Assembly: GCF_002744175.1 (NCBI RefSeq)
Contig: NZ_NKHF01000041.1
Location: 1 to 64,000, forward strand
Direction: 5' to 3'
DNA: 64,000 bases
Origin: Pseudoalteromonas piscicida
GTDB lineage: Bacteria; Pseudomonadota; Gammaproteobacteria; Enterobacterales; Alteromonadaceae
Position numbers and translations under genes: made by a program. Below, one piece after another: positions 63,883 through 64,000 of the stretch. How positions within the stretch are numbered: position 1 is the first letter of the stretch; each line of letters begins with the position of its first letter. The notes under the pieces are model-generated. The model was not told the origin of the DNA. It worked only from the letters and a program-made list of their open reading frames with translations, and did no database searches.

Positions 63883-64000
63883 ATGACAACGTGGAGTGAC
63901 GTGTTAGGTCAGGAAAAGCAACAAGACTACTTTAAGCAAACTATGGACTATGTGGCTGAACGTCGTGAGCAAGGCGTGAATGTATTCCCGCCACACGAGC
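63883..64000 (+). CDS. ung: Uracil-DNA glycosylase, N-terminal part (runs off window)
   Basis: 39 codons are visible, from an ATG at 63883 with AAGGG upstream. The sequence MTTWSDVLGQEKQQDYF and later GVNVFPPHE follow the start of E. coli Ung (TWHDVLAEEKQQPYF, GVTIYPPQ). Ung removes uracil from DNA. It is twelve bases after btuF and may be transcribed with it, although it has no B12 link. The catalytic part lies beyond the window. Confidence 0.85.
   Translation, partial: MTTWSDVLGQEKQQDYFKQTMDYVAERREQGVNVFPPHE

Overview
The window reads as a chromosomal segment of a marine gammaproteobacterium of the order Alteromonadales, most like Pseudoalteromonas. I infer this from protein flavour and gene order, not from a search: argR divergent from mdh, the complete nqrABCDEF-apbE-nqrM set, bolA/yajG/ampG neighbours, fabV, erpA, a Cys-rich Cu/Zn efflux permease and moderate GC. 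No tRNA, rRNA, prophage or CRISPR array is visible. Genes are densely packed on both strands.

Layout. 0-6.4 kb: a possible truncated mobile-element gene with a repeat pair, a DUF3192 lipoprotein, a 2-hydroxyacid dehydrogenase, a ZntR-like MerR regulator coupled to a metal-efflux permease, an acyltransferase, a GNAT enzyme and the tRNA modifier TapT. 6.5-7.2 kb: no protein gene, but a long CsrB-type RNA on the minus strand. 7.5-12.1 kb: an iron(III) ABC transporter (fbpABC-like) followed by a Dyp-type peroxidase. 12.4-20.9 kb: a three-gene minus-strand cluster, yqiJ-like / flotillin yqiK-like / an 1832-residue DUF3686 AAA ATPase. 21-28 kb: argR, mdh, serA, rpiA, ygfA, a membrane-anchored protein of unknown function and an S10 peptidase. 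28-35 kb: a REC-REC-GGDEF protein, glnK-amtB behind a sigma-54 type promoter, PBP1B broken by a frameshift, and a chemotaxis receptor. 35.9-40.4 kb: clcA-like, hemJ, pyrB, hemL. 40.6-48 kb: erpA, a 58-residue membrane protein, a small XRE regulator with an elaborate upstream region, ampG, a cyclophilin, yajG, rlmG, an AlkB-like oxygenase, bolA and fabV. 48.5-55.8 kb: the Na+-pumping NADH:quinone reductase with its maturation factors. 55.9-63.9 kb: a B12 salvage and uptake cluster behind a cobalamin riboswitch, then the start of ung.

How the parts fit. Nqr is the primary sodium pump; ApbE attaches FMN to NqrB and NqrC, and NqrM serves its metal-cluster assembly. The B12 cluster takes up corrinoids (btuF, btuC, btuD), adenosylates them (cobO) and rebuilds the nucleotide loop (cobQ, cobU, cobS, cobT, cobC). 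It is a salvage route, because corrin-ring synthesis genes are not in the window. GlnK-AmtB handles ammonium.

The observations most worth following are the roughly 630-nt CsrB-like RNA with about 28 GGA motifs, the T TTA AAA slippery heptamer exactly at the PBP1B frameshift, the flotillin/giant-ATPase cluster, an NtrC-like site that doubles as a terminator hairpin, the repeated motif and perfect palindrome upstream of the XRE gene, and a dispersed structured repeat in three intergenic regions.
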